DNA of 64,000 nt from GWE2-42-39 sp034003625 (GTDB lineage: Bacteria > Bacteroidota > Bacteroidia > Bacteroidales > Prolixibacteraceae): positions 62,001 through 126,000 of the forward strand of contig JAVEYG010000007.1 in the NCBI GenBank assembly GCA_034003625.1, read 5' to 3'. This document shows positions 55,302-64,000 of the stretch, one piece after another (position 1 is the stretch's first letter; every line of letters begins with the position of its first letter). The translations under genes were made by a program, and so were the position numbers. Below the pieces are notes generated by a model. It was not told where the DNA came from. It ran no database searches and worked only from the letters and a program-made list of their open reading frames with translations.

Positions 55302-57752
55302 ATGAAGATCAAAAACCTTGAAACAGTCCTTCCGATACTGGGATTCAATGGAGACGTTCAGGTATCCAACAACCTGGATCTGACCATTGGGTTTAAGCTT
55401 CAGTTACCGAAAGTTCTTTCCAACAGTACAGAGCAAATCTACATGCTCCACGATACGTTCCAGAGAATGATCAATTTGCTCCCAGCCGGAAGTTTTATTC
55501 ACAAGCAGGATTTCTTTCTGGTTAACGAATTCCATCCCAAAGAATCGGAATTGCAATCAAAGTCGACCAGAGCAAAAGCCAGCCTGAATGAATCTTATTT
55601 GGAGCATTTCGATGGAAGGCATTATTTGAAACATGAGTGCTGTTTTTACATCAGCCTGCTGAATAAAGGCCTTCTGAAAAGCTATCTCGAATCCGCCCTG
55701 ATCTTCTCCCGGACGCAGCGCAACCTGGAGAAGTTGCAGTACGACAAGATCAACGAACTGAAAGGAAATGTAATAGCCATCTTTCAGCAAAACGGGATCG
55801 GCTGCCAACCTATTACTAAGGAAGAAGCCATTGGCGATCAGCATTCCCTGGGGCTGATCGAACGCTTTTTAAGCCTCAATTTTACCGACAACCACCCGGC
55901 ATTGGGCGGAATTGATTTTCGGGACCGGTTGAAAGTGATGGACCAGTTTGTGGAAATTCTCTCATTAAGTGACTATTCCCATGTACCGGCAGAACTTCGC
56001 CCGGTATCGGAACACCCGCAGACCGGACTGCCCGTATCGCTGGGTTACCCGCTGTGCTATCATTTGCCGTTTTCGCACGTCACCAACCAGTTTATCTACA
56101 TTCCCGATCAGCAGGAGATCAAAGCCTACCTGGAAGGAAGCTACAAGAAGATATTCAGCTTATCGAAATTCTCATCCGAAAATAAAGTCAACGCCGGGCT
56201 TATTGAATCTTTTCTGGACCAGGTGCAGACTTCGGGAGAAAAGATTGTGAAGACCCACTTTAATGTGATGCTTTTTGACTCGTCGCTGAAAGATCTAAAG
56301 CAGCACAAAAGCGAAGCCAGTTCCGCTTTTGCCCTGATGAACTGTTTCCCGTATCAGCACACCCACGATCTGCCGATGCTGTTTTTCTCTTGTGTGCCAT
56401 TCTCAACACAACTGCCGGAGACAGAACTGTTCATCACCCAGGTCCCGCAGGCCTGCTGCCTGACCAATTTCGAGGGAGAACTGAAAAATAGCGAATCGGA
56501 CTTTGTGATCCGGCTTTCCGACCGGCTGGAAGGTTGCCCGGTGAAGATTGACATCTCGGATGAACCGATGCACAAACATTTGATCCATAACCGGAATAAA
56601 ATCATTATCGGCGGATCAGGCTCGGGAAAATCGTTTTTCACCAACCATTTGCTCCGCCAGTACGCTGAAAGCGAAAACTGCCACATTGTTTTACTGGATG
56701 TTGGACGAAGCTATGAACTGTTGACCCGGTATTTGGATGAACGGCTGAAAGATCACGGAGGGGCGATGATGGTGGAGTTTACCACCGACAACCCGATTTC
56801 GTTTAATCCTTTTATCCTGGAGGGAGAATTGGATATCGAGCGCAAGCAAACCATCCTGTCGGTCATATACACCATTTACAAAGAGAACTTGTCGGAAATG
56901 GAAAAAGATGTGATTGCCCATTCCGTGACCGCTTTTTTCGAATCCAATTCGATGAAAGAATCTGATCAACAAACAGAAAGGTCTTTCAACAGTTACTTCG
57001 AGTTCTGCCAGAACTACATTCCAAATCTGGTGAAAGAGCAATCCATCCGGTTTAACGCCAACGAGTTTTTCTTTATCCTGGGCAAATATTACCGCGGAGG
57101 CGAATATGACTATCTGCTGAACAAGCAGATGGATACCGATGAGTTTTTTCATTGCCCGTTTATTGTTTTCGAATTGGACAATATTAAGGACCATGCAACG
57201 ATTTTTCCGGTCGCCACCCTGATCATCATCGATATTTTCATGCAGAAGATGAGACGGTTAAAAGGAGTCCGGAAAGTCATCTGCATCGAGGAAGCGTGGA
57301 AAGCCATTGCGACTCCGCAGATGGCCAGCTATATCAAATATTTTTATAAGACTATCCGCAAGTTCTTTGGCGAAGCGATGGTGGTTACCCAGGAAGTGGA
57401 CGATGTGATTTCATCGCCGGTGATCCGCGATGCGATCATCAACAACGCCGATACGAGAATCCTGCTTGACATGAGCAAATTCCGGAACAAATTCCAGGGC
57501 ATCAGCGACACCCTTGGACTTTCCGAATTCCAGAAAGAACAAATCCTGTCGATCAACAAAAACCTTCCGGCAGACCGCAAGCTCAAAGAAGTCTTTATTG
57601 GCCTGGGAAGCTACTCGCAGGTCTATGCCCTGGAAGTCAGTAAACCCGAATACTACTGTTATACCTCTGAACAAAGCGAAAAGGAGATGATCCTGAAAAA
57701 GCTACAGGAGAACCGAGATCAATCCTTTGTCGAGTTACTACAATCCATGTAA
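55302..57752 (+). CDS. traG: TraG, VirB4-like conjugation ATPase
   Basis: This 816-residue ATPase powers assembly of the type IV secretion channel. The Walker A motif is GGSGSGKS (residues 437-444, in KIIIGGSGSGKSFFTNHLLRQ). A Walker B-like segment is KVICIEEAWKAIA (about residue 660), and later motifs FGEAMVVTQEVDDVISSPVI and NADTRILLDMSKF are typical of TraG/TraC family proteins. The N-terminal half (about 1-420) is the family-specific domain that contacts the membrane proteins. The length is normal for the family. Confidence 0.95.
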   Translation: MKIKNLETVLPILGFNGDVQVSNNLDLTIGFKLQLPKVLSNSTEQIYMLHDTFQRMINLLPAGSFIHKQDFFLVNEFHPKESELQSKSTRAKASLNESYLEHFDGRHYLKHECCFYISLLNKGLLKSYLESALIFSRTQRNLEKLQYDKINELKGNVIAIFQQNGIGCQPITKEEAIGDQHSLGLIERFLSLNFTDNHPALGGIDFRDRLKVMDQFVEILSLSDYSHVPAELRPVSEHPQTGLPVSLGYPLCYHLPFSHVTNQFIYIPDQQEIKAYLEGSYKKIFSLSKFSSENKVNAGLIESFLDQVQTSGEKIVKTHFNVMLFDSSLKDLKQHKSEASSAFALMNCFPYQHTHDLPMLFFSCVPFSTQLPETELFITQVPQACCLTNFEGELKNSESDFVIRLSDRLEGCPVKIDISDEPMHKHLIHNRNKIIIGGSGSGKSFFTNHLLRQYAESENCHIVLLDVGRSYELLTRYLDERLKDHGGAMMVEFTTDNPISFNPFILEGELDIERKQTILSVIYTIYKENLSEMEKDVIAHSVTAFFESNSMKESDQQTERSFNSYFEFCQNYIPNLVKEQSIRFNANEFFFILGKYYRGGEYDYLLNKQMDTDEFFHCPFIVFELDNIKDHATIFPVATLIIIDIFMQKMRRLKGVRKVICIEEAWKAIATPQMASYIKYFYKTIRKFFGEAMVVTQEVDDVISSPVIRDAIINNADTRILLDMSKFRNKFQGISDTLGLSEFQKEQILSINKNLPADRKLKEVFIGLGSYSQVYALEVSKPEYYCYTSEQSEKEMILKKLQENRDQSFVELLQSM

Positions 57753-57763
57753 AACATGCTCAA

Positions 57764-58477
57764 ATGAAAACAAAAAGAACAGCCATGAAAACAATTACAA
57801 CAATGACAACTACGAGAACGATTCCAATAAAAGCAATGCTTTTGATCACTCTGGTCCTCATTTTTTTCAGCATTCTGCCGACTAACACCACCTTCGCCCA
57901 GGCACCGGTAACCGATGTGGGGGCAGGTATTCAGCGCGAAGCTCTCTGGGAACAGGAAAGGGGCATCCTTTCGGAAATCAACTGGTACAATGTGCTGATT
58001 AAAGTTCTGAACGGCGACATCAAAGGACTGACCCAGGAGTTGGTAGGCATTGACAAAAAGAAGCTGGAGAGCCTTCAAAAGGTATCTTACCTGATCAAGG
58101 ATTACAAGCGCATCAAGCAGACCAAGGAGATGCTGGATAAAATCATCTACATCTACACCACCAAACTACCGCTGTTGGTCCAGGACGAAAACTTTACGAC
58201 CCGTCAGGCAGCGGTGATCGTTGAATCCTTTGACCTGGTGCTGGACGACAGCCGTCAACTGGTCACCACCATTCTGAATACCATCGTGGAAGACGACCTG
58301 TTTATGATGGATGACAAACAGCGGTACGATGCCATCAACGGCATTTATACCGATGTGAAAAAGCATTACGGAACCATATGTTACCTCTACAACAAACTGG
58401 CCTGGGCTTCATACCAACGAAGCTTCAATACCGGACAAATCGAGAAGTTTGCTTTTTATTACACGCTCTATGATTAA
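57764..58477 (+). CDS. traI: TraI-like (DUF4141) exported conjugation protein
   Basis: This 237-residue protein has an N-terminal export signal (MLLITLVLIFFSILPTNTTFAQ) after a basic Thr-rich lead that includes several possible starts. The mature part is helical, with YLIKDYKRIKQTKEMLDKIIYIY and the end region MMDDKQRYDAINGIYTDVKKHYGTICYLYNKLA, matching the TraI/DUF4141 pattern. It probably lies in the periplasm as part of the mating channel (VirB5-like position). Confidence 0.75.
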   Translation: MKTKRTAMKTITTMTTTRTIPIKAMLLITLVLIFFSILPTNTTFAQAPVTDVGAGIQREALWEQERGILSEINWYNVLIKVLNGDIKGLTQELVGIDKKKLESLQKVSYLIKDYKRIKQTKEMLDKIIYIYTTKLPLLVQDENFTTRQAAVIVESFDLVLDDSRQLVTTILNTIVEDDLFMMDDKQRYDAINGIYTDVKKHYGTICYLYNKLAWASYQRSFNTGQIEKFAFYYTLYD

Positions 58478-58546
58478 CGGTTCTACACTTCCAACAACAA
58501 AAACACAAGAAACAATCCTAAACAACAAAAGCAAAAAGAAAAATCC

Positions 58547-59260
58547 ATGAAAACAATCCTTTTCATACTCCTCCTTCCTTTGGCAGCCATGCTGCCGGGA
58601 AAGGAACTCAAAGCCCAAATCTTTGACATCAAACCGTGGAGCGGAACTTATCCTGACATGCAGGGAACTTATCCGCTTTCTTTTATGGCCTTCAAAGGAT
58701 GGTTAATCCCGGTCCCCCATGTGTTTATCCGCACCTGGCCGACACACTATTACATTGAAGTGGATGCAGCTTTGGTTTACGATACCGAAGAGTACGCCGG
58801 AATGCTGAAGACCAACCTGCTGAAGATTATCGAAAAGCTGATTGAAAAATCACAAATGCAGAAAAGACAGGAGGAAACCAGCCAGATTAAAAGCAATACA
58901 GAAATGCAGCGCGACATTGAGAAGAAGATCTTCGATGCGGAGTCTGACCAGTTGCCCGACGTGTACAGCATTGCCTCCGGTTTCATCCGGCTATATCTGA
59001 GTATAGAGGGCCTGGACAAACTGGATAACTGCAAATGGCTTAAACAAACTTACCAGAAGGAAGCAGATGAGCTGTTGGTCCGGTTTATTTCGGTTAACCT
59101 GTTTTTGGCCGATCATGGTAAAAAGCTGGAAGCCTTTGATGAAATCAGGCAGGAACTCAATAAACAAATCGGCGAGACCGACTACACCTACCGGAAAGTG
59201 CTTCACCTCCAGGCCTTCAATGCCAACATCCCGCAATCCTACGCTTTCCTGAAAGAATAA
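58547..59260 (+). CDS. Exported protein of unknown function within the tra operon
   Basis: This 237-residue protein has a signal peptide (about 1-23, ending in ELKAQ). A Trp- and Pro-rich part (FDIKPWSGTYPDMQGTYPLSF, WLIPVPHVFIRTWPTHYY) precedes a long helical region with coiled-coil character (LLKIIEKLIEKSQMQKRQEETSQIK). It sits between the TraI-like and TraJ genes, where CTnDOT-type operons as I know them have no second gene of this kind. I do not recognise its family. It may be an extra channel component or surface factor. Confidence 0.7.
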   Translation: MKTILFILLLPLAAMLPGKELKAQIFDIKPWSGTYPDMQGTYPLSFMAFKGWLIPVPHVFIRTWPTHYYIEVDAALVYDTEEYAGMLKTNLLKIIEKLIEKSQMQKRQEETSQIKSNTEMQRDIEKKIFDAESDQLPDVYSIASGFIRLYLSIEGLDKLDNCKWLKQTYQKEADELLVRFISVNLFLADHGKKLEAFDEIRQELNKQIGETDYTYRKVLHLQAFNANIPQSYAFLKE

Positions 59261-59309
59261 AACGGATTGACTATTGATTTATTTACGATTTAAAATTAAC
59301 CAATCTCTT

Positions 59310-59346
59310 CTGGCTCCTCCCCTTTGGGGAGGCCGGGAGGGGCCCT
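59310..59346. repeat. Dispersed intergenic hairpin repeat (CCTCCCC-TTT-GGGGAGG)
   Basis: CCTCCCC (59316-59322) pairs perfectly with GGGGAGG (59326-59332), followed by CCGGGAGGGGCC. Very similar CTCCCC/GGGGAG elements are, from memory, scattered in intergenic regions of many Bacteroidota genomes. It lies 16-30 bases before traJ. Confidence 0.5.
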
Positions 59347-59361
59347 TAATACTTTTCTATT

Positions 59362-60312
59362 ATGCTTTTACAAGTAATGAGTACCCAAAGCTTTTTTCAA
59401 TTTACCGATATACTGGTGCAGGGAGGACTGGACAATGCCCGACTGCTGACTGGTATGGCCAGGGCTATTGGCGGTATCGCCGCTTTTCTGTATATCTCCA
59501 AACGGATTTACGAGCAACTGATTGCCGACAATCCGATATCCCTTTTGCCTTTGTTACGTCCCTTTGCGCTGGTGTTGGTCATTACGTTCTGGGCCCCGTT
59601 TGTCCAGCTGCTGATGGTCCCCACCAAAGGGCTGACCAAACTCTCGGAAGCCATTTACGCCGATAAAAAGCACATTGTAGCCGCCAAGTTGGAAGAAAAA
59701 CAGGATGCAATCCTGGCAGTCGATTTGCCCTCGTTTCAGGAAAACGAAGAAAAGGAAGCCTCGCTCTGGGACAAAGGGGTTAACCTTCTTTTGACCACTT
59801 ACAACATTGTTTCCGGCAGGGCTTTGCAGCACCAGATCAACTTCTATTTTATGGACTCTGTCCGCCAGCTCCTGGAATCCCTTTTTGAGGCGCTGGTTTA
59901 CCTGATAGCCTTTCTTCGGACAGTGTTTTGTGTACTGCTGATCATCTTCGGGCCATTGGTTTTTGCCATCTCTATTTTTGATGGCTTCCAGGAGAACTAC
60001 CTGCAATGGATCGCCCGCTTTGTGAACGTGAACCTGTACCTGCCCATTGCATTGATTGTCCTTTCACTGGTCCAGGAAGTGCTGATTTATGTGCTCGATC
60101 AGGAGATTGCTTTAACCAAAGCCTCACTGATCTACCAGCCCTCGCTGTACTATGTTTCCAACATGGTCGTCCCGGTTTGTGGCATTGTTGGAATGGTGAT
60201 GGTCCCCAAAATTGCATCATGGATCATCTCGGCATCAGGAACCGGAAGCGGCGGCGGGAGATTGGTCAGAACGGTGGCCACGATGATGATCACCAAAGGG
60301 GCCATGAAATAG
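59362..60312 (+). CDS. traJ: TraJ, VirB6-like integral membrane protein
   Basis: This 316-residue protein has several hydrophobic helices (RAIGGIAAFLYISKRIYEQL, FALVLVITFWAPFVQLL, LVYLIAFLRTVFCVLLIIFGPLVFAISIFDGF, LPIALIVLSLVQEVLIYVL) and a Gly-Ser-rich tail (SASGTGSGGGR). Order and topology match TraJ of CTnDOT-type elements, which forms the inner-membrane part of the channel. A start at 59377 (MSTQSFF) is also possible. Confidence 0.88.
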   Translation: MLLQVMSTQSFFQFTDILVQGGLDNARLLTGMARAIGGIAAFLYISKRIYEQLIADNPISLLPLLRPFALVLVITFWAPFVQLLMVPTKGLTKLSEAIYADKKHIVAAKLEEKQDAILAVDLPSFQENEEKEASLWDKGVNLLLTTYNIVSGRALQHQINFYFMDSVRQLLESLFEALVYLIAFLRTVFCVLLIIFGPLVFAISIFDGFQENYLQWIARFVNVNLYLPIALIVLSLVQEVLIYVLDQEIALTKASLIYQPSLYYVSNMVVPVCGIVGMVMVPKIASWIISASGTGSGGGRLVRTVATMMITKGAMK

Positions 60313-60407
60313 CTTCAAAATATCCAATACTGAATAACCAATATTCAATATCCAGGGATTCAATTCCAATAACTCATCAATAATCAATCAAAAATCATCA
60401 ATCATAA

Positions 60408-61034
60408 ATGAACAAGATATTTGATATACAGCGCAAATTCCGGTTTACGGTCTATGTCCTTTTGACGGTCAGTTTGTTGCTGACCGGGTTCAGCGCCTTT
60501 GTTTTTATCCGTTCGCTGAATTTAGTGGAACGATCCCGCCAGAAAATCTATGTGCTTGACAACGGCAAATCCCTGCTGCTGGCCCTTCGTGCCGACATTA
60601 CCGACAACCGCCAGGCAGAAGCCAAAGACCATGTGAAACGCTTTCACGAGCTGTTTTTTACAATGGAACCGGATAAACAATACATCGAGAACAACGCCAA
60701 AGAAGCCCTGTACCTGGCTGATGGTTCAGCGATGAAGCAATACCAGTCCTACAAGGAAAATAATGTCTATAACCAGGTTATTGCGTCCGATATCAGCATG
60801 ACCCTGCTAACCGATTCGGTGCAGATCGACTTCTCAGCTTACCCTTACCGGTTCCGGTTTTTCGGACGGCAAAAGATTGTCCGCAAATCCAATATCACCA
60901 TCCGTAACCTGGAAACTTCCGGCAGGCTTCGCAACATCTCCCGGACTGACAATAACCCGCACGGCTTTATGATCGAGGACTGGCTGATTACCGACAACAA
61001 AGATTTGGAAACACTAAAACGGAAATCATTTTAA
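60408..61034 (+). CDS. traK: TraK, VirB8-like conjugation protein
   Basis: This 208-residue inner-membrane protein has an N-terminal cytoplasmic stretch, one helix (about 12-36, FTVYVLLTVSLLLTGFSAFVFI) and a periplasmic domain with AEAKDHVKRFHELFFTMEPDKQYI and SYKENNVYNQVIASDISM, typical of TraK. It acts as a scaffold of the mating channel. The 95-base spacer before it is AT-rich with repeated CAATATTC-like words and holds no gene. Confidence 0.9.
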   Translation: MNKIFDIQRKFRFTVYVLLTVSLLLTGFSAFVFIRSLNLVERSRQKIYVLDNGKSLLLALRADITDNRQAEAKDHVKRFHELFFTMEPDKQYIENNAKEALYLADGSAMKQYQSYKENNVYNQVIASDISMTLLTDSVQIDFSAYPYRFRFFGRQKIVRKSNITIRNLETSGRLRNISRTDNNPHGFMIEDWLITDNKDLETLKRKSF

Positions 61035-61052
61035 CATTTTAAGGCCCTTGTT

Positions 61053-61418
61053 ATGAAAATCATATATAACAAAAGAGAGGATACGCCGGATCATCCCCGG
61101 GAGGAAAAAGAAACCCATCTTTCCCGGCTGATCAAAAAACTGGACACACAGGACGAAGGAATGGACCCCGAAAAACGCAAACGCAAGTGGATGTATATCC
61201 TGGCCCTGCTGTTCTTCCTGTACCTGGTTTCTTTCCTGGCCCCAATACCTGAATTGAAACACCAGCCCATTGACTGGCAGGAAGCAAGTGGAAAGAATGC
61301 CCCTGTTTCTTCGCCCGCTGCAGAAACTCAAAAGCCACTGACCTTTGATATGCCTGTCGATTCATTTGAAACCATTTTAAAAAAGAACATTCATGAAAGC
61401 ATTCCTGAAAAGAAATAA
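61053..61418 (+). CDS. traL: TraL-like small conjugation protein
   Basis: This 121-residue protein has a charged N-terminus (KREDTPDHPREEKETHLSRL), a single transmembrane helix (about 48-66, MYILALLFFLYLVSFLAPI) and a periplasmic tail. It is placed between TraK and TraM as TraL is. Similarity is low enough that the name rests mainly on position. It overlaps traM by 26 bases. Confidence 0.65.
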   Translation: MKIIYNKREDTPDHPREEKETHLSRLIKKLDTQDEGMDPEKRKRKWMYILALLFFLYLVSFLAPIPELKHQPIDWQEASGKNAPVSSPAAETQKPLTFDMPVDSFETILKKNIHESIPEKK

Positions 61419-62589
61419 GCCGCTGTTGTTCCTTCCCTTGGTCCTGATCCCCTTTATTGTCCTGATCTTTTACATTTTGGGAGGAGGAACCAAGAAGGAA
61501 AAGGAAGAAGAACAGCAAAAACAGCAGCAAACGGCAAAAGGTGCAAATTACACCCTGCCGGATGCTGATAAGAGTGTCGCCATTTACGACAAAATGGACA
61601 ACTATTCCTCGAAAAAAGAAGTTACGACCAGTCATGATTATAACATTGACGGAGAAGCTGATTCGTTGCCGACGGAAGAAAACCCTGAAGAAGAAGTACT
61701 GTCTGAAGAACGCCTGCTTTCCGGTAACCGAACCCTTTACAAAAGCGATCCGGTCCCGGCAATGGAGCAGGAACCATCGGTTGACCTGCTGGCGCATATC
61801 CGGCAAAAGGAACAAACGGTAAGGGAAGATTTGGCCAACAGCCGGTCCAAATCAGAAGAAAAACCAATAACCGGGAACTATGAACCTGACCAGCAGTCAG
61901 GCGCCAGAACAGAAACAGTCGGCAGAAAAACATCAATAGAACTTCCGGTCAGCGGTATTGAAGAACTGGACAAAGTATTCCGGCAGAACAGCAGACTTGC
62001 CAGGGAGAACGATTCACTGAGTATCTGTTTGAAAGAATCCACGGCCAAAAACGAAAAGCTCGAAGCGGAAAAGAACAAACTCTCTACTCTGGAGAAAAGC
62101 GGAAAGTCAGGCTTTAAACCCAAAGATACAGCAGTTCCGGTGATTCAGGCAGAGGTTTATGAAACCACCACTGTGCTGACCGGCAACAGGGTAAAGCTGC
62201 GACTTCTGGAGGAAGCCTGGCTAAACGGGGTGAAAATCCCGGCCAACTCGTTCCTGTACGGAACCTGTGAAGTCAGTAATGAACGGCTTCAAATCGAAGT
62301 GCAGCAAATACCGGTTGGAGAAAAGTTTGTCCCTGTGGCAATTACCGTTTGTGACCTGGACGGATTGCCCGGCCTGTATGTGCCGGATAATGCTTCGCGA
62401 AAAGTAGCCAAAGAAGTGGGCAGCAGCGCCAATACCTCCTCCATGTTCGGGGTAAGCAACAATCCTTTGACCTATATGGGAATGCAGGCTGCGGACCGCA
62501 CCGCACAATCACTGTTGAAAATGATCCGGATCAAAAAAGTCACCGTCAAGAAAAACACACTGGTCTATTTAGTCAACAAATCCAGATAA
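61393..62589 (+). CDS. traM: TraM, VirB10-like conjugation protein
   Basis: This 398-residue protein spans the periplasm. It has an N-terminal helix (about 10-29, LLFLPLVLIPFIVLIFYILGGG), a Lys/Glu/Gln-rich stretch, a long variable linker and the conserved TraM C-terminal domain with VIQAEVYETTTVLTGNRVKLRLLEEAWLNGVKIPANSFLYGTC and ALTYMGMQAADR-like ending sequence. It should bridge the inner- and outer-membrane parts of the channel. Confidence 0.92.
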   Translation: MKAFLKRNKPLLFLPLVLIPFIVLIFYILGGGTKKEKEEEQQKQQQTAKGANYTLPDADKSVAIYDKMDNYSSKKEVTTSHDYNIDGEADSLPTEENPEEEVLSEERLLSGNRTLYKSDPVPAMEQEPSVDLLAHIRQKEQTVREDLANSRSKSEEKPITGNYEPDQQSGARTETVGRKTSIELPVSGIEELDKVFRQNSRLARENDSLSICLKESTAKNEKLEAEKNKLSTLEKSGKSGFKPKDTAVPVIQAEVYETTTVLTGNRVKLRLLEEAWLNGVKIPANSFLYGTCEVSNERLQIEVQQIPVGEKFVPVAITVCDLDGLPGLYVPDNASRKVAKEVGSSANTSSMFGVSNNPLTYMGMQAADRTAQSLLKMIRIKKVTVKKNTLVYLVNKSR

Positions 62590-62621
62590 TAAACCCAATC
62601 CATATAAAACAAAACAATCCC

Positions 62622-63467
62622 ATGAAATCAATTATCGTTATCATTTTTAGCGCATTGGCAGTAAATCTTTCTGTCAGCGCTCAGCAGGTCCAAACAACGA
62701 CTTCAGATAAGATACCTGCAACCACAAATATTTTAAAAGTGTCGGACACCAAAACCAGCCACCTGGTTTGCCCGGACAAGGTCAGCTATGTTCAGGCCGG
62801 GGATTATTCGCTGGTTCAGGCCGAAGTCGTTCCCGAACTTTCCAACCTGGTGAGGATCAAAGCCGCTCAGCCCTTTGAAAAACCAACTTCGCTGACGGTT
62901 GTTTGTGCCGATCACATTTATTCGTTTGAATTGACCTACGGCAACGATGTGCCAATCACTTACCCCATTGAAAGTTTTCAGTCGCAGCAGGCCATGACTT
63001 TTTCCGGCAAGCTGATGCCCGATTACCTGCTGAAGGAGTTTTGCGATCAGGTTTTGGAAAAACACCGGCACCAGTTTCATAAACAAAAGGCTAAAAAAGA
63101 CGGGATTGAAGTCCGCCTTAACTCGATCAGCCTGAAAAATGATGCGCTCTTTTTTGAGCTTCAGGTGACCAACAAAACCAACATGGCTTACGATGTGGAA
63201 AGTTTTAATTTTTGGATCACCGATAAGAAGAAGGCAAAAGCGACCAATGTTCAGGAATACCAGGTCTTTCCGCAGTACCAGCGTAACAAGGTACAGCGCA
63301 TTCCGGGAGAGGTGACCATCCGCGAAGTATTTGTGATGGGAAAAATGACCATTCCCGATCAGCGCATCCTGAGAATCGAACTGGGTGAAAAAGCATTGGG
63401 CAACACGGGTCGAAAACTCAGCTTTAACCTGAAAAACAAGGATATCCTCAAAGCCCGAAAGCTCTGA
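62622..63467 (+). CDS. traN: TraN (DUF4138), VirB9-like conjugation protein
   Basis: This 281-residue exported protein has a signal peptide (about 1-20, ending in VSAQQ). Its mature part has HLVCPDKVSYVQAGDYSLVQAEVVPELSNLVRIKAAQPF and ELQVTNKTNMAYDVESFNFWITDKKKAKATNVQEYQVFP, the hallmark of TraN in Bacteroides elements. It is the outer-membrane-side component that works with TraM. Confidence 0.92.
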   Translation: MKSIIVIIFSALAVNLSVSAQQVQTTTSDKIPATTNILKVSDTKTSHLVCPDKVSYVQAGDYSLVQAEVVPELSNLVRIKAAQPFEKPTSLTVVCADHIYSFELTYGNDVPITYPIESFQSQQAMTFSGKLMPDYLLKEFCDQVLEKHRHQFHKQKAKKDGIEVRLNSISLKNDALFFELQVTNKTNMAYDVESFNFWITDKKKAKATNVQEYQVFPQYQRNKVQRIPGEVTIREVFVMGKMTIPDQRILRIELGEKALGNTGRKLSFNLKNKDILKARKL

Positions 63468-63520
63468 TTTCCAAATTAACACTCAAGACTCTGACATTCT
63501 GACATTCAAATCTTCCAACG

Positions 63521-64000
63521 ATGGAACATGAATCACACGAACTGGTCAAGCTGCATGAAGGGTTTCGATTCTTTAGCTATGTACTGCTTTTTGCATCGTT
63601 GTACCTGACCCAGCTGAATTATTTCATTCTGAAAGGAATACAAATACCTGCTTTTCATTCCGTGATCGAAAAGATGCAGAACCTGAAATTCATGGCCAGT
63701 TTGTATCCTTCCAAAGTCGTTTGCCTGGTTTTCCTGGCCATCACCTGCATTGGCACCAAAGCCCATAAGGACCGGGAACTGCTGGTTTCAACCATTGTCG
63801 GACAAACCATAGCGGGATTGATCCTTTACTGGGGAAGCCTGGCTGTATTCAAATCCTTTCCGGCAGTTTACTTAGGTCTGACCTTTGCCGGATTTGTTTT
63901 GCTAAACATCGGTTTTGACAACATCTCCAAACTGATCAACGTCAATTTGATGAAAGACCGCTTTAACGTGGAGAACGAAAGCTTTCCGCAGGAAGAAACG
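63521..64000 (+). CDS. Type IV coupling protein, N-terminal part (3' end outside window)
   Basis: The frame from the ATG at 63521 stays open to the window end (160 codons). It shows several membrane helices (FSYVLLFASLYLTQLNYF, VVCLVFLAITCIGT, TIAGLILYWGSLAVF, GLTFAGFVLLNIGF) and ends in FNVENESFPQEET, which matches the segment before the ATPase domain of the MobC/TraG-type coupling proteins of Bacteroidota elements. The nucleotide-binding motifs would lie beyond the window. It would deliver the relaxase-DNA complex to the channel. Confidence 0.8.
   Translation, partial: MEHESHELVKLHEGFRFFSYVLLFASLYLTQLNYFILKGIQIPAFHSVIEKMQNLKFMASLYPSKVVCLVFLAITCIGTKAHKDRELLVSTIVGQTIAGLILYWGSLAVFKSFPAVYLGLTFAGFVLLNIGFDNISKLINVNLMKDRFNVENESFPQEET

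Overview
The window looks like chromosomal DNA of an anaerobic or facultative Bacteroidota, probably Bacteroidales or Marinilabiliales. The evidence is three SusC/SusD pairs, an ECF sigma/FecR pair, a type IX secretion (T9SS) C-terminal domain, TAnnTTTG promoter boxes, genes without clear Shine-Dalgarno sequences, and a CTnDOT-like conjugative element. The genus cannot be named from the sequence alone.

Region 1 (1-8618) is the end of a Hyf/complex I-like membrane operon: two tandem HyfB/NuoL-type antiporter subunits (the first cut by the window edge), HyfC/NuoH, HyfE/NuoK, HyfF/NuoN, a NuoCD-like fused large subunit and a fused ferredoxin/NuoB-like small subunit. The large subunit lacks all four nickel-ligand cysteines and the small subunit lacks three of the four ligands of its proximal cluster. 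It is therefore not a [NiFe] hydrogenase but an Ehr-type (energy-converting hydrogenase related) complex, possibly an extreme one.

Region 2 (8619-9550) has no intact gene. It holds palindromes, a promoter-like box followed by an intrinsic terminator (a candidate small RNA), a second strong hairpin and the decayed C-terminus of a tyrosine integrase.

Region 3 (9551-49413) is a large polysaccharide utilisation locus (PUL). A divergent ECF sigma factor and anti-sigma factor precede three SusCD pairs. These are followed by a PL1-like lyase with a T9SS tail, two clan GH-A glycosidases, a sulfatase, three exported PF04909 amidohydrolases, a clan GH-D (GH36/GH27-like) enzyme, a GH2 enzyme, a DMT-family transporter and a GH20 hexosaminidase. 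In the middle sits a cytoplasmic module (AgaS-like isomerase/deaminase, GatZ/KbaZ-like subunit, PfkB kinase, class II aldolase) that would convert galactosamine-6-phosphate to triose phosphates through tagatose phosphates. The simplest reading is a locus for a sulfated, galactosamine- and uronate-containing glycan. The exact substrate is inference.

Region 4 (about 49.4-64.0 kb) is one part of an integrative conjugative element: RteC, a long structured leader with mutually exclusive pairings, a small gene, an excisionase-like DNA-binding protein, a winged-helix protein with a long Asp-Thr repeat, a DnaC-like ATPase, a roughly 950-base non-coding stretch rich in inverted repeats, and the tra operon (traE, F, G, I, an extra exported protein, J, K, L, M, N) running into the coupling protein, which is cut by the window end. 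A 22-bp repeat containing a palindrome precedes both the excisionase-like gene and the tra operon and is a good candidate for a shared operator. No integrase, relaxase or element border was identified inside the window.
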